In this document: positions 49,605-62,200 of the stretch, one piece after another | How positions within the stretch are numbered: the first letter of the stretch is position 1 | Layout of the letters: every line of letters begins with the position of its first letter | Assembly (NCBI RefSeq): GCF_964355755.1 | Contig: NC_092673.1 | Coordinates: forward strand, 21,829,001 to 21,893,000 | DNA from: Antedon mediterranea | Taxonomy: Eukaryota; Echinodermata; Crinoidea; Comatulida; Antedonidae | DNA: 64,000 nt | Reading direction: 5' to 3' | Notes under the pieces: generated by a model | What the model was told of the DNA's origin: nothing | The model's database searches: none | What the model saw: only the letters and a program-made list of their open reading frames with translations | Made by a program: the position numbers and the translations under genes

Positions 49605-52600
49605 TTAAAAGAATATATTTTTGTTTCTAGCAATAACCCTAATACGCGAGTAGATGCTGTCCCAGTCAATGTAGTTCCCATGCAGATGTCGTGGTACAGC
49701 GTTACCTGCGGGAACCAAAAATTCCGCCCGACCGTGCAATGTTCGAATGTTATTAAAACAGACTGCTTCTCCTGAAAATATAAATAATAGTAGGTTTAAT
49801 ATGGCAATCAGAAAATTAATCAACATAGTAGGTCTACCTAATAAATCCAACGCTGGAGGCCGGCGTTTTGAGACTTTTTTGACATATTTTAATGCCTGTT
49901 TTTTTATCTGGGCACTGTTCAGCTCAACCCCCCCCCCCCCCCCCACACCTGCGTTTAGCCACTGAGCGCTAATAGCCCTTAGGCCACTGACAAGAATTAG
50001 CATTTCAATTCAATTCAATTCAATTTCTTTATTGCTGCAAATGCCATCAAGGGCTAATATCCGCTTAAACATACTACATCATACAAACATAATTATTATA
50101 CATATTTATATTTAAAATTTAAACACATAACAATTATACTCATTACTGCTGTAGTAGTTATTATTATTTTTAATTATTGTAATTATTGTTATTATGATTA
50201 TTGTTATTATAATAATTAATAAAAGAGTAATACATTATAGGTTACATCTTAAGGGCAGTTTTAACGTCAAGCACAGAAGAGCAAGACATGTTAAGATGAA
50301 AATATTGAGCGAGTGAGATAAATGATCAAAATTATTAATATTTGGAAATTGACTTTTTTGACATATTTTAATGCCTGTTTTTTCATCTTGGCACTGCTCA
50401 GGGCCCCCCATACGCTCGAGCTTATGGTGGGGATTGTTACATTATATATTATTTGAGCCAAAGGCCATATAATAAATGTTTGGATAATTCCAAGATAGAG
50501 AGATAATCTTTATTTTTACAGACATAATTTCATTATTACAGATGATAGATATTACCTTGTTGTATTTTAAAGGAAATCAGATTCTCTTGTTTATAGAGTG
50601 TGGTATTAAATTTCTTCCAAGCTCTGTAGAAGGATTTCATATTGTCGACACTTACACCAGTCCTGATACCACGAACGTGCTGATTGAAGTTGATTTTGTC
50701 AATGTTTCCTTTTAAGTCAAGACTGTGGAAGTACAGCGAAACGATAAGCAGCTCAACTTAGCAACAATTATTGTTTGTGTAGGAACCATGAATGAAGTTA
50801 GGATTGATTTATCAACACAAAATTTCTATGTACTTATAATCATTTACATAAGTATTCATTCTTTCATCATTTTAAATGAATAATTTTCACATTAAACTGA
50901 ATTACGATAAACAAGCGATATAAAACTCAAACTGGAACTAGAAAGCCCCTCCGAGAGTGCATACCTCCGCCTACTGTAAAATTCTCCTGCATAAGATTTC
51001 TCCGGTTAAAAAAAATATATATATATTGGTGTGTGTCTTAATGCTGTTTGTGATTTAGGCTAATTTCACTACAAGCATGTGTATGCGAGTTTGGTCTAAT
51101 ACAACTCCCTGGTGTAATGGTTATGTAACAAGCCTTTCAATTAACAATAGCTTCAATTGACTAACAATAGAACAGCAACATATCTATCTGTATATTCATT
51201 TTGGTAAAGATCTTGTAATTACTTTTTGAGTAATCCGATCCTGCTAACAAACAAACACATGCTACCGATTACATATACCTCCTTGGCGGAGGTAAAACAT
51301 GGAATAACTCCCTAGCAACACAAGAGGTTCGACCCATCATTTACAACAATATGTTACAATACTACTGTACTATAGTTTACATTGTATTATATACCTACAC
51401 AAATTGCATGCACTGTATAGATTCACAATTATATACAATATGATGATATACAATACATCGTAGGCCTACACACAATAAATAATCTTCAAAAATATAAAAT
51501 TTTAAAGATGTATTGTCCCCCAAAAACATGAAAAATGAAAATTAATTAAATCAGACTTTGACTATGTTATTTTGTAGTTTTAATAAATTTAATCACTTAT
51601 TAAATTATTACATTATTATTACAGTGAATAACTTGATAAAAACTGCAAAATGGCCTATTTAAAGTTTGATTTTATTTGTCATGTTTTTGGAGGACAATAC
51701 TCGTATTTAATATACAAAATGATATTAACTTGTACCTTATAACTGGTTTTGAATGTTTTAAATAATATTCTGATTTGGACACCTCGTCAATTCCCTGATC
51801 AGAAAATCCTACTGGGACGGTGCTCAATATTCTGAACGTGTCTGGGTCATCTCGTTTGAGGTCATACGCAACTTTAAACCCGTCAACAAATTCGCTTTCA
51901 CCACCAATATCGCTCACCTTTATACCGTGTAATAATTGAATCTATCAACGTGAATGAAACACAAATTAGTACCGTGTAATTCGTAAATACTTTAGTGCAT
52001 TTTTTCCAGAATGAGTTCAAGATGCATTGTTCCCCAAAAACATAAAAAGTATAGTCCCCTCCCAGTACATGCATATTAATTAGGACCGTTCCTTAAAATG
52101 GATGTAGGCCTACTGGTGAGAAGAAAAAGAGAGCTTGATATAATAAAACGTTTATAATAGAGAGAAGAAAACGTATTATAGCCAGGACAGACTGTATTAC
52201 ATTGAATATTGAAATAAAACTGTATCTGGACAAAACCATATTTACTGGGTTTACACTCTGTGACTGTGTGAAATCCTGCCACTGAGACTATATGAGACTG
52301 GAACATCTTGTATAAATGGGATGTAAAACTATTGTAAGGTTGTTGGATAGTAGAGGTTGGATATTCGATTGTAAAAGTTATTGTGAAGCTGTTGTTAAAA
52401 TTGCTTACTGGATTGTTGAAGTTGATTGAAATCAAAGCTTTGTTTTGAGTTATTTTACAACTTTGTGGATTTTTTGTGTGTACTTTTATGTGAGTTCCTA
52501 AAGTATTTTCAACCGTTTGGAAACATACGTAAAGGGAGTTCGTGACAAACCCACTAACGTAACAATCAACCACTAAAAAGCGTGGTTCCCACTAGAAAGC

Positions 52601-54847
52601 AACGCATTGACGTATTGACGAAAAGTGATGTATTGCGTCGCTAGTGGGAACCACGCTTTAACCTTGGTTCCCACTAGAACGTAACGCAAGGACGTAAACG
52701 CAACGCAAGCGTTTTAACCAATGACAAGCGAAGTTATAGACAGTTACCAATCACAAGCGAATAAGACATCGCTTGTGATTGGTCAATTCACTTGCGTTGC
52801 GTTCCGTCCTTGTGTTGCGTCGCTAGTGGGAACCACGCTTAAAGCACCAATGTATTATTAACCAAAAATAGTGGTTAATTTTTACGTTAAGCTTGGTTCT
52901 CACTAGCTACGCAACGTAACGCAATCTACGCAACGTAAGAAAATGCCCTTCCAATCATTGTGTTTGTCCCGCCTGCGTGAAATAAAACCTACGATGTTTG
53001 CAGCAATACAGCACTTTGCGTCGATACGTTGCTGCGTTGCGTTCTATTGGGAACCACGCTTGTGGGTGATACACGATCACAATTGTGGTTGTTTTTATGT
53101 TTCACGATTTCACGTGTCACATTCCAAATACTTACACAAGGCTCGTACATATAAAATGGCAAATCGTTATGAAGACATAAACGACATCCAGTATACGCAA
53201 GATTATTTGGTTCTGGTTTGCTCTTCACTTCCCAGTCGATACTATAATTAAAATAATAAAATTCGTTAAGCTTGTCCCACTAGAACGTAACGCAAGGACG
53301 TAAACGCAACGTAGGCCTAAGCGTGTTGACCAATGACAAGCGAAGTTATAGACAGTTAGCAATCACAAGCGAATAAGCCATCGCTTGTGATTGGTCAATT
53401 CACTTGCGTTGCGTTACGTCCTTGCGTTGCGTCGCTAGTGGGAACCACGCTCCCAAAGAAAATAAGGACGTACGTACGTGCGCGTACGAATGATCGCAAA
53501 CCGTATCAAGCTTGGTTCCCACTAGGACACAACGCAAGGACGTAAGACGCAACGCAGGCGAACTGACCAATCAAAAGCAATGGATTATTCGAACTGTCGC
53601 TTGTGATTGATCAATTCCCTTGCGTTGCGTACTAGTGGGAACCAAGCTTAAAGCTACACTGACACTTTTCGGTTTCATGGAACGTAAGACGTGTTCAATA
53701 AAGCGCGGTTCCCACTAGGACGCAACGTAACGCAATCTACGCAACGTAAGCAAATGCCCTTCTAAAATAATTGTGTTTTCGCCCGCCTGCCTGAAATCAA
53801 ACCTGCGATGTTTGCAGCACTATTGCGTCGTCGGTTCCCTTGTGATTACGCAATACAGCAATTTGCGTCGATACGTCGCTGCGTTGCGTTCTAGTGGGAA
53901 CCACGCTTTATCAGGATTTATTAAAAAATTATTGCAATTAGATCTTTACCAAAATTAAAATACAGATAGATATATGGTCAAGGACCACTCCATTAAATTG
54001 TGGGCAATCCGGACCAGGGTCTACAAAATAATTGGGGGTTTTTTTTCAGGAGAGAATTTTACAGTAGGAGTAGGAGTGCCGTAACGTATATGAATTTAAA
54101 TGAGAACCGAGGGAAAAACACAATTATTATAGTTCGTTCTTACCCGTAGCATGTTGATCTAGGATGTCCAACTCGTTCAGTCAATGTCAACGAGGCGTCC
54201 CTTTCCGTTCCCATACCGGTCACTAAATTGATCCCATGCGTGTGCAGACTCACCATCCAGGAATACAAAGCATCGTCATCATTCATTAAATCTTGAAACG
54301 AAAACTTTGCCAACTTATCTTTGGTCATCTCAGATCCCCAGTAGCTGACCTTTAGCTCCTGGATATGGTCTGTTACTTGCGGAAATTTGTAATTATGAAG
54401 CCAATTTATTGGATACTCGCTCGTATGTCCGTCCGTCCAGTAAATGGTCATCTTCTCTGAATCCATGTTGGCATCTCTGGCAATGACGTCGTCGACGTCA
54501 AAGTCATCCACGAGGATCTTCCGCTGTAAACTAGACTTATCAAAACATTCGTCGCAAGGACAATTGTCCCTTAACCAAACGAATGGATACCGGGAACTGG
54601 TTTTGTCGTCAAATAAGATGTCAATTGTTTCGGATTTGTTATCAATGTTATAAGTGGATGCAGCATGTTCTCCACCTGGGCTGTATGTTGCAGTAGTTAG
54701 ATATTTCTGTGTTGATAGTCGTTGGTTTTGATGAATGCAAAGATGTCTGTTTGTTAGTCGGTGGGTTACGATTGCAGATGTCGTAATCGGAAAGGTTTTC
54801 CTCAAAATCGATAGGCCCACATTTGTACGTGACAGAACTCGTAACAT
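49605..54847 (-). CDS. Gamma-butyrobetaine dioxygenase-like protein, paralog 2
   Basis: Five minus-strand exons: 54144-54847 (ATG at 54847), 53136-53241, 51736-51941, 50556-50722 and 49605-49771 (TAA), giving 449 residues. Exon sizes 704/106/206/167/167 and all phases parallel paralog 1 (686/109/206/167/161). A strong acceptor (TTTCACAG) lies 3 nt before the ATG, and a donor at 55223-55224 suggests a 5' UTR exon. The N-terminus is Arg/Thr-rich and presequence-like. Zinc ligands C96, C98, C101 and H141 are present. Fe(II) ligands are H259 and D261 (LHND, where paralog 1 has LHTD) and H407 (LHGR), with R422 for 2-oxoglutarate. The stretch after the HxD motif reads YMYEPC, closer to the TMLHE pattern EPCG than to PPG of BBOX1. 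The two paralogs may therefore differ in substrate, which is inference. Intron 1 carries a dense MITE cluster on both sides of exon 2. Confidence 0.87.
49860..50445. repeat. Two fragments of the 1075-type hAT MITE plus LINE tail
   Basis: 'tttgacatattttaatgcct' occurs at about 49878 and 50357, each followed by 'gcactg.tcag'. A 19-C run at 49929 and a gaatt/aattc pentamer tail (50007-50030) lie between. They fall within intron 4 of dioxygenase paralog 2. Confidence 0.55.
50939..51296. repeat. Inverted degenerate copy of the 119-693 composite repeat
   Basis: It starts with 'ctccgagagtgcatacctcc' and ends 'acctccttggcggaggtaaa', the reverse of the 119-693 termini. Positions 51108-51128 read TCCCTGGTGTAATGGTTA, very close to the start of tRNA-Glu. 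Confidence 0.6.
51503..51712. mobile_element. TIR element, family B, short copy
   Basis: Left AAAGATGTATTGTCCCCCAA and right TTTTTGGAGGACAATACTCG are inverted. The right edge is about 24 bp from the 3' boundary of exon 3 of dioxygenase paralog 2. Confidence 0.7.
52578..53909. mobile_element. Cluster of six related TIR elements, family D
   Basis: Copies are at 52578-52659, 52661-52840, 52889-53061, 53268-53452, 53508-53649 and 53701-53909. Each starts like AAGCTTGGTTCCCACTAG and ends like CTAGTGGGAACCACGCTT. They are CpG-rich (acgcaacg, gcgttgcg), and most are palindromic along their length. Two internal types alternate (with 'caatgacaagcgaagttata' or with 'atgtttgcagca'). Exon 2 of dioxygenase paralog 2 (53136-53241) lies between copies 3 and 4. 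Confidence 0.85.
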
Positions 54848-55224
54848 TGTCTGTGAAATAATATTTATAATGAATAAATATACATGGTAATCTAGTAGGT
54901 CTATAGATCATGGTCAGAGAAGATCATTTTGTTTAGCATACTGGTGCTTCCGTGGATACTAAAGTTAAACTTGATAAAGCGGATCGTTACGACCACACAT
55001 AGAAAATCCACCTCATATTAACAAGTCAAATATAATATCCACATACCCTAAATAATCTACCCATAGAGATATTATACCTAACCTAAATAATCTCCTAACC
55101 CTTTCATATTTATAACCATAAACAACACGGCCAATTTCGTTAGGATGTGCACCATCCAAATCATGATCTCATATCATCTTCTTATAATAAATTATAGTCT
55201 ATTCATGAGTTTATATATACTCAC

Positions 55225-55763
55225 TTCTGTAGAATCAGCTAGCTGAATAATCACAAGCGCTGGTTATGACCGTACCACGAAAAGAAGCAACCTTACTTAG
55301 CAAAGTCCAACTGATAGTTAACTTTATCGATCCATCTACTGTAGCCTACATTTGCCTTTTATTATATTGTAGAAGTCCATTTACTTGATTAATATTATTT
55401 GATTAGGACTATTTTGATACTGCATACCGTAGCTATATTATTGAAGTAGCTTTGGCTGAGGAATTATGGAATTGTAAACCATTGATTTTCATAAATAGAT
55501 ATAAATGGAAGCAGGAAGTTGTTATTTGTCAAAGATCATACAGTTAGTATCTTTACTTTGCTATTGAATTGTACAAACGTCCCTACTATGATGAGGGCTC
55601 CCTTTTATAAATAATAACATCATCGTTTCATCACGTCGCGCGGTGGCGGTCGGTTGTGTTTTTGGGTAATTTCAATGTTTTTTAGACCTTGCTAAAAGAC
55701 CTATTTTCAAATAATACAGTGTGACATACATATGTATGTCATACTAATGTATTGAACTGTGAG
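55225..55763. promoter_or_regulatory. Likely head-to-head promoter, dioxygenase paralog 2 (-) and SLU7 (+)
   Basis: On the minus strand a donor ACAGAA|GTGAGT ends at 55225. On the plus strand a donor GTGAG|GTAAGA ends at 55763. Each could close a non-coding first exon for its gene. Between them lies the most CpG-rich spot (GTCGCGCGGTGGCGGTCGG, 55634-55654). Start sites were not identified. Confidence 0.45.
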
Positions 55764-56201
55764 GTAAGATACGATTTGATTCAAGTCAAGGCCGGGTTGA
55801 AGCTAACTAAAAAGGTTGGCTGGCTTTGTCTAACTAGCCTAGCCTAGGCCTAACTTTACTAGGCCTCCTACCTAGGCCCAGCTTTCGCTGTCTTGTTGGC
55901 CTGTTTAGCTCTAGGATATAGGGATTTCCCTCTCTTTTTAGCGTAGCGGGACGTTTCGGCCCGGGAGCCCAAACGTCCCACTACCACTTTTAATATACAT
56001 TTATGTGGTACAGTATTTATCAGTTTTATGAATTTAAACATATTAGCCAATGAACGGTATTTTATTTTTATAAATAATAATTTACATTTTTCAATATTTA
56101 ATTTTAATTGAATTTAACTAAGTCAATAATGATTAGAAAATATATAGGCTAAACTCTTTCCTTTTTTTTAATCATCAGAAAGATATAAATTTAAATACAT
56201 T

Positions 56202-59200
56202 ATGTCAAAGTCTCATATACTGCCCTCAAGGGCAAATCAAAGTTCTGCAGCGGACGAGCAGTATGTCAAACCGTCTTTAGAGAACAAACGAGAAGATTGG
56301 AGGAAAGCGAAAGAATTGGAAGAAGCGAGAAAAGCTGGAACTGCTCCTGCTCTTGTGGATGAAGAGGGAAAGTATGACCTTTTTTAGCTATAATATTTTA
56401 TTGAATACTCTGTAAATAATAACATGATGCATGTAAGAGGTTGTATAGAGAAAAGTAAAATGATATGAGACTAACATTTTATTTGAGATATCACTTGATA
56501 ATCAATGAAATATTGGTTACTTTTATTTACTTTTTCTATGGCCGTGATTAACAACTTTATTACATCTACAAAATAACCTATTCAAAGTCTTATTTAGTTA
56601 ATCTTCATTTTTCATGTTTTTTGGGGACAATACATTTGTAACTGGTGTACCTCTTCAGTACAAGACTGTTCTCCCAGAGAGCCTATTAATAAATGATTAT
56701 ATTACATAGCCTATGTAAATACGCGAACGTGATTGGTTGAAACTGCATCACATGACTACCGCTGCGAGGATCGTAAATCGTATATATCCTCGAGAACGAT
56801 GATATTGACTGTGTAATTTTCGCGTAATAATCGTGTCCCCTGTTATTAATCATATAAATTCTCGAGTACGATGATATTGACTGTGTAATTTTCGTGTGCA
56901 ACACTCGAGTTTGCCGATAAATAAACAAAAGTCATCTACTCGATCTTGAACTCGGGTGGAATTGTCACTCCATCGCAAGACAACGTTTCATCCGCTGGGC
57001 CACGGAATTTGCTTGAAGAAAATAATCTTCTAAACTATTTAAGCTATGCATACATAGCGCCCTCATTTGTTATAAGTCCACCCTAAATGTGATGAAACAC
57101 CGTTTATGATTGGTCAATACTCACGGTAGTAACCTAGTAACTAGTACGCGCTGAACATCCGGTGATTCGGCTCCTCGAAGATCGAGAAGACGACGAATTG
57201 TTTATTCGGCCTACCTGAATATAATATTATTATTAATAGGCTTATTGATGGAAATTCTTCTGTTAATTTAAACGACCTAGGCCTAAGTGAATATTTTATT
57301 GCCAAGGAATCATTAATTAGTAATTATCTGTATATTATTCTTCGCAAGGTAAGGTGTCTAAGCAGTACAATACAATAAGGAGGCCTAGGCCCTAGCTAGC
57401 CTAGCTTCACCCAACCCAGCAGACTTGTTCTTGGCTATATAATGTAACAGATATTGCCTTTTATATCGGTTAAATATAAGATTTGACATCCCCTCGAGAA
57501 TGATATTAAGTTCTCGGGGAATATATATTTCCCTCAGCTGGCGCTTCGGGAAATATATATTCTCTCGAACTTAATATCATTCCCTCGGGGATGTCAAATC
57601 TTATATTTAACCTCTAAGCAGTCAATATCTGTATAATAGTAAAGTTTAACTTTCTTATTTTCAGAGATATTAATCCACATATTCCTCAGTACATATCAAC
57701 AGTACCATGGTATGTTGGTGTTGATCACCCGACCTTAAAACATCAACGTGTACAAGATGAGAAAAAGAAGGTTTTCAGTGGTATTGACCAGTGGTACAAA
57801 AAGGGTGTTAAAGAGGTAATCATAAAAAAGTATGAAAATCTAGATTTGATCCAGACAGATTAATTTATATTAGAATATTGTTTTTATGTACACAGAATGC
57901 TACTGTAGTATGAATATGGTGTAACCTAAAATGGGCATATACCTTTCTTCACTACAATTCATTACAGTATAAGGTATACTTAGCAGATAAAACTAAAGTT
58001 TAAAACTTTACATTTCAGGGATCAATAGCAACAAAATTTAGGAAAGGCGCTTGTACAAATTGTGGAGCTATTACCCACAAGAAAAAGGATTGCTTAGAGG
58101 TAGGTTATGTTACATATTGTTACCATTATAACCAAAATGTAGTGTTAAGTTAAATCTCTCTCTACATAAGATTAATTTAATCAATGTTATGTGCACAACA
58201 TTTCTATAAGCTTTTATGACATGAAATGCGTTTTTAGTTTTACAAATATGAAGTATGTATTGATTTACTGTACAATTAGTGATGGTTCCAGATTGTTTTT
58301 TAAATGGGGTTAATGTCCTATCTTTTACATTGTGTTTTCTACAATTTATTGGAGGCCGGCTAAGCCTGAACTTGAATCCGACAATATGTGTGTGTTTCTT
58401 AGAATTTGTACAAGTATGAATGAGCATTCCCACTTAAACTTTTACTATGTACTGTAAAAAATTACTGTGTATATTTTGTCTCTTACAGAGACCAAGAAGA
58501 GTTGGCGCCAAATTTACAAGTAGCCAAATTGCACCCGATGAGCATGAACAACCCAATTTGGATTTTGACTACGCTAGCAAACGTGATCGATGGAATGGCT
58601 ACGACGAAGAAGACTACGATGATGTTATCAAGGAATTTGCCAAAATTGAAGAGGTATAAAAACGTAATTTTTTATATAAAGATAGAAATCATCAATCAAA
58701 ACAAGTAACTGAATGTTACATATATTATTGAGGCTATATAAGACTGTTAAGGTGTGCAGAAATATGAAATTTAAAAAGTTAAAAGTTAAACCTTTTAAAG
58801 ACAGCGAGCAGATTTGATTCAGTTTTTACTCCTCAGGCTCTGTCTACACTATTAAACGTTATGTGACAAAAATATATGATGTGCCCATATATGGACATGA
58901 TGATGTCATATCACTACCATATTTGGGTATATCACTACCATATCTGTGCACATTACACTTTTGTTTGGTAGTTTAGACAGAGCTTCAGAGCAATTTTCAA
59001 CATTCTAATATATGGTAATTTTTTAAGCTGGGTTGTTATGTGTTATGGCTTAATTTTTCCTTGCTAAAGGTTTAGTAATAATAGAAAATATTGTTATTTT
59101 GTCACAGGCAAAAAAAGAACTAAAAGCTGCTCAACTTGAGGATGAAATGATGATTGAGAAACAAACCAAAGAAAAAGAAAAGGTGAATATATTTAGAATT

Positions 59201-62200
59201 AAACACCAATGAATGTTAAGGCAGGTGCGCCGTTTACCATACCTAAAGAGCCAACAATAACGGCATGGGTTCGAGGCCAACTCGCTACTAGTTCGGTGGT
59301 GGAACAAGTTTTCTCGAATAAGGACTATAAACCGTAGGTCCAGTGTACACAGTTATAACCTGTGTGCATGTTAAAGAACCCAATTCATCATTCGAGACGA
59401 GTAGGGGGTACTCCTGGTGAACTGGTTCACAAAAAATCCCTGTATCCGGGGGATTACCACCTATCTGATAGGACAGTGATTAATTTAGTATTGATAATCC
59501 TTGGCCACTTGTGCCTAAAAGGCATAAACTAAAAAAAAATAGAAAAGAATTGTAATTATATTAAAATAATCCATGAAAGAGACTATACACTATTGAAATA
59601 AGTCTGATAATGTGTACCTGAGTGCTAAGTCTCCCCTCCCGCTAAGGTGAAATTGCTCCTGATTGTTTTGAATACTGTACGAGAAAAAAAAATACTTGCA
59701 CTGATGAAAGGCTAGTGTTGCCTGAAAGCTCTGCTACTTTTTCTGACTGTTTTACTTATAGTTTTGCTTTAGCTTTTTGCTTATCTTATTTTCTATTTCC
59801 ATTGATACACCCACAGCATTTCATTATTTTCAGTAATTGCCTTTGGATATATTTATGCACTTATGAAGGGCTAGTGTTGCCCGAAAGCTCTGATAACTTT
59901 TCTGGCTGTTTACTTTATCGTTTTGATTTAGCTTTTCGCTTTTTTTTTTTTTTTTTGTATCGAGATCCAGCCACTGATACCCACAGCATTGTCAATTTTT
60001 TCAGTAATTTGCTTTTGGATTTATATATAGTGTATATATATATATCCAATCTGCAGACAGTACTGTTTCGATCTTAGTAGATCTCGTCAGTGCAGCTCAG
60101 GTTTCGAAATGAAATAAGCCGCAGAACTGGCACAATATATAGGCTGAGCCAGGTATGCGGGACATGGTACACTGATTATGAACACAAAGAGTGCACAAGT
60201 TCAACGAGCGTGCTTTGCAAAATGCTAATAGTATTCACAACAAAATGCACCGTTTCGAAATGAAGAGTGCTCTACAAAACAACATACTATATATGTATAT
60301 ATCAGAAAGTAGAGGAGCATAATATCCAATCTGCAGACAGTACTGTTTCGATCTTATTAGATCTCGTCAGTTCAGCTCAGGTTTCGAAATGAAATGTACC
60401 GCAGAACTGGCACAATATATAGGCTGAGCCAGGTATGCGGGACATGGTACACTGATTATGAACACCTATATATAAATATATGTGACAAATGTGTTTTTTT
60501 TTATTGAAATAAGCCTGATAGGATATAATGACATACAAACTGTTTCTGAAACTAATTTTATTTTGGTTAAAAGGGAGACAGTGACAATAGTGAAGATGAA
60601 GACAAGTATGCAGATGATTTTGACATGCCTGGTACAAACTTTGACAGCAAAAGGTTAGTTAATTCAAGTTACAGATTTCATTTTGACATGCCTGGTACAA
60701 ACTTTGACCGCAAAAGGTTAGTTAATTCAAGTTACAGATTTCATTTTGACATGCCTGGTACAAACTTTGACAGCAAAAGGTTAGTTAATTCAAGTTACAG
60801 ATTTCATTTTGACATGCCTGGTACAAACTTTGACAGCAAAAGGTTAGTTAATTCAAGTTACAGATTTCATTTTGACATGCCTGGTACAAACTTTGACAGC
60901 AAAAGGTTAGATAATTCAAGTTACAGATTTCATTTTGACATGCCTGGTACAAACTTTGACAGCAAAAGGTTAGTTAATTCAAGTTACAGATGTCACTTTG
61001 ACATGCCTGGTACAAACTTTGACAGCAAAAGGTTAGTTAATTCAAGTTACAGATTTCATTTTGACATGCCTGGTACAAACTTTGACAGCAAAAAGTTAGT
61101 TAATTCAAGTTACAGATTTCACTTTGACATGCCTGGTACAAACTTTGACAGCAAAAGGTTAGTTAATTCAAGTTACAGATTTCACTTTGACATGCCTGGT
61201 ACAAACTTTGACAGCAAAAGGTTAGTTAATTCAAGTTACAGATTTCATTTTGACATGCCTGGTACAAACTTTGACAGCAAAAGGTTAGTTAATTCAAGTT
61301 ACAGATTTCATTTTGACATGCCTGGTACAAACTTTGACAGCAAAAGGTTAGTTAATTCAAGTTACAGATTTCATTTTGACATGCCTGGTACAAACTTTGA
61401 CAGCAAAAGGTTAGATAATTCAAGTTACAGATTTCATTTTGACATGCCTGGTACAAACTTTGACAGCAAAAGGTTAGTTAATTCAAGTTACAGATTTCAT
61501 TTTCACATGCCTGGTACAAACTTTGACAGCAAAAGGTTAGTTAATTCAAGTTACAGATTTCACTTTGACATGCCTGGTACAAACTTTGACAGCAAAAGGT
61601 TAGTTAATTCAAGTTACAGATTTCATTTTCACATGCCTGGTACAAACTTTGACAGCAAAAGGTTAGTTAATTCAAGTTACAGATTTCATTTTCACATGCC
61701 TGGTACAAACTTTGACAGCAAAAGGTTAGTTAATTCAAGTTACAGATTTCATTTTCACATGCCTGGTACAAACTTTGACAGCAAAAGGTTAGTTAATTCC
61801 AGTTACAGATTTCATTTTGACATGCCTGGTACAAACTTTGACAGCAAAAGGTTAGTTAATTCAAGTTACAGATTTCATTTTGACATGCCTGGTACAAACT
61901 TTGACAGCAAAAGGTTAGTTAATTCAAGTTACAGATTTCATTTTGACATGCCTGGTACAAACTTTGACAGCAAAAGGTTAGTTAATTCAAGTTACAGATT
62001 TCATTTTGACATGCCTGGTACAAACTTTGACAGCAAAAGGTTAGTTAATTCAAGTTACAGATTTCATTTTGACATGCCTGGTACAAACTTTAACAGCAAA
62101 AGGTTAGTTAATTCAAGTTACAGATTTCATTTTGACATGCCTGGTACAAACTTTGACAGCAAAAGGTTAGTTAATTCAAGTTACAGATTTCATTTTCACA

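Larger units (their letters stand above)
60042..60465 (-). mobile_element. Direct-repeat retroelement remnant (retrozyme or Penelope-like pLTR type)
   Basis: Two 144-bp direct repeats (60042-60185, 60322-60465) differ at only about six bases and are spaced 280 bp. Each carries a minus-strand hammerhead ribozyme. The element is non-coding and sits in SLU7 intron 5, ending about 110 bp before exon 6. Confidence 0.65.

Noticed and set aside
52076-52573. 165-residue minus-strand open frame as a gene
   Set aside because: It lies in intron 2 of dioxygenase paralog 2, has no family resemblance and no supporting splice or promoter signal.
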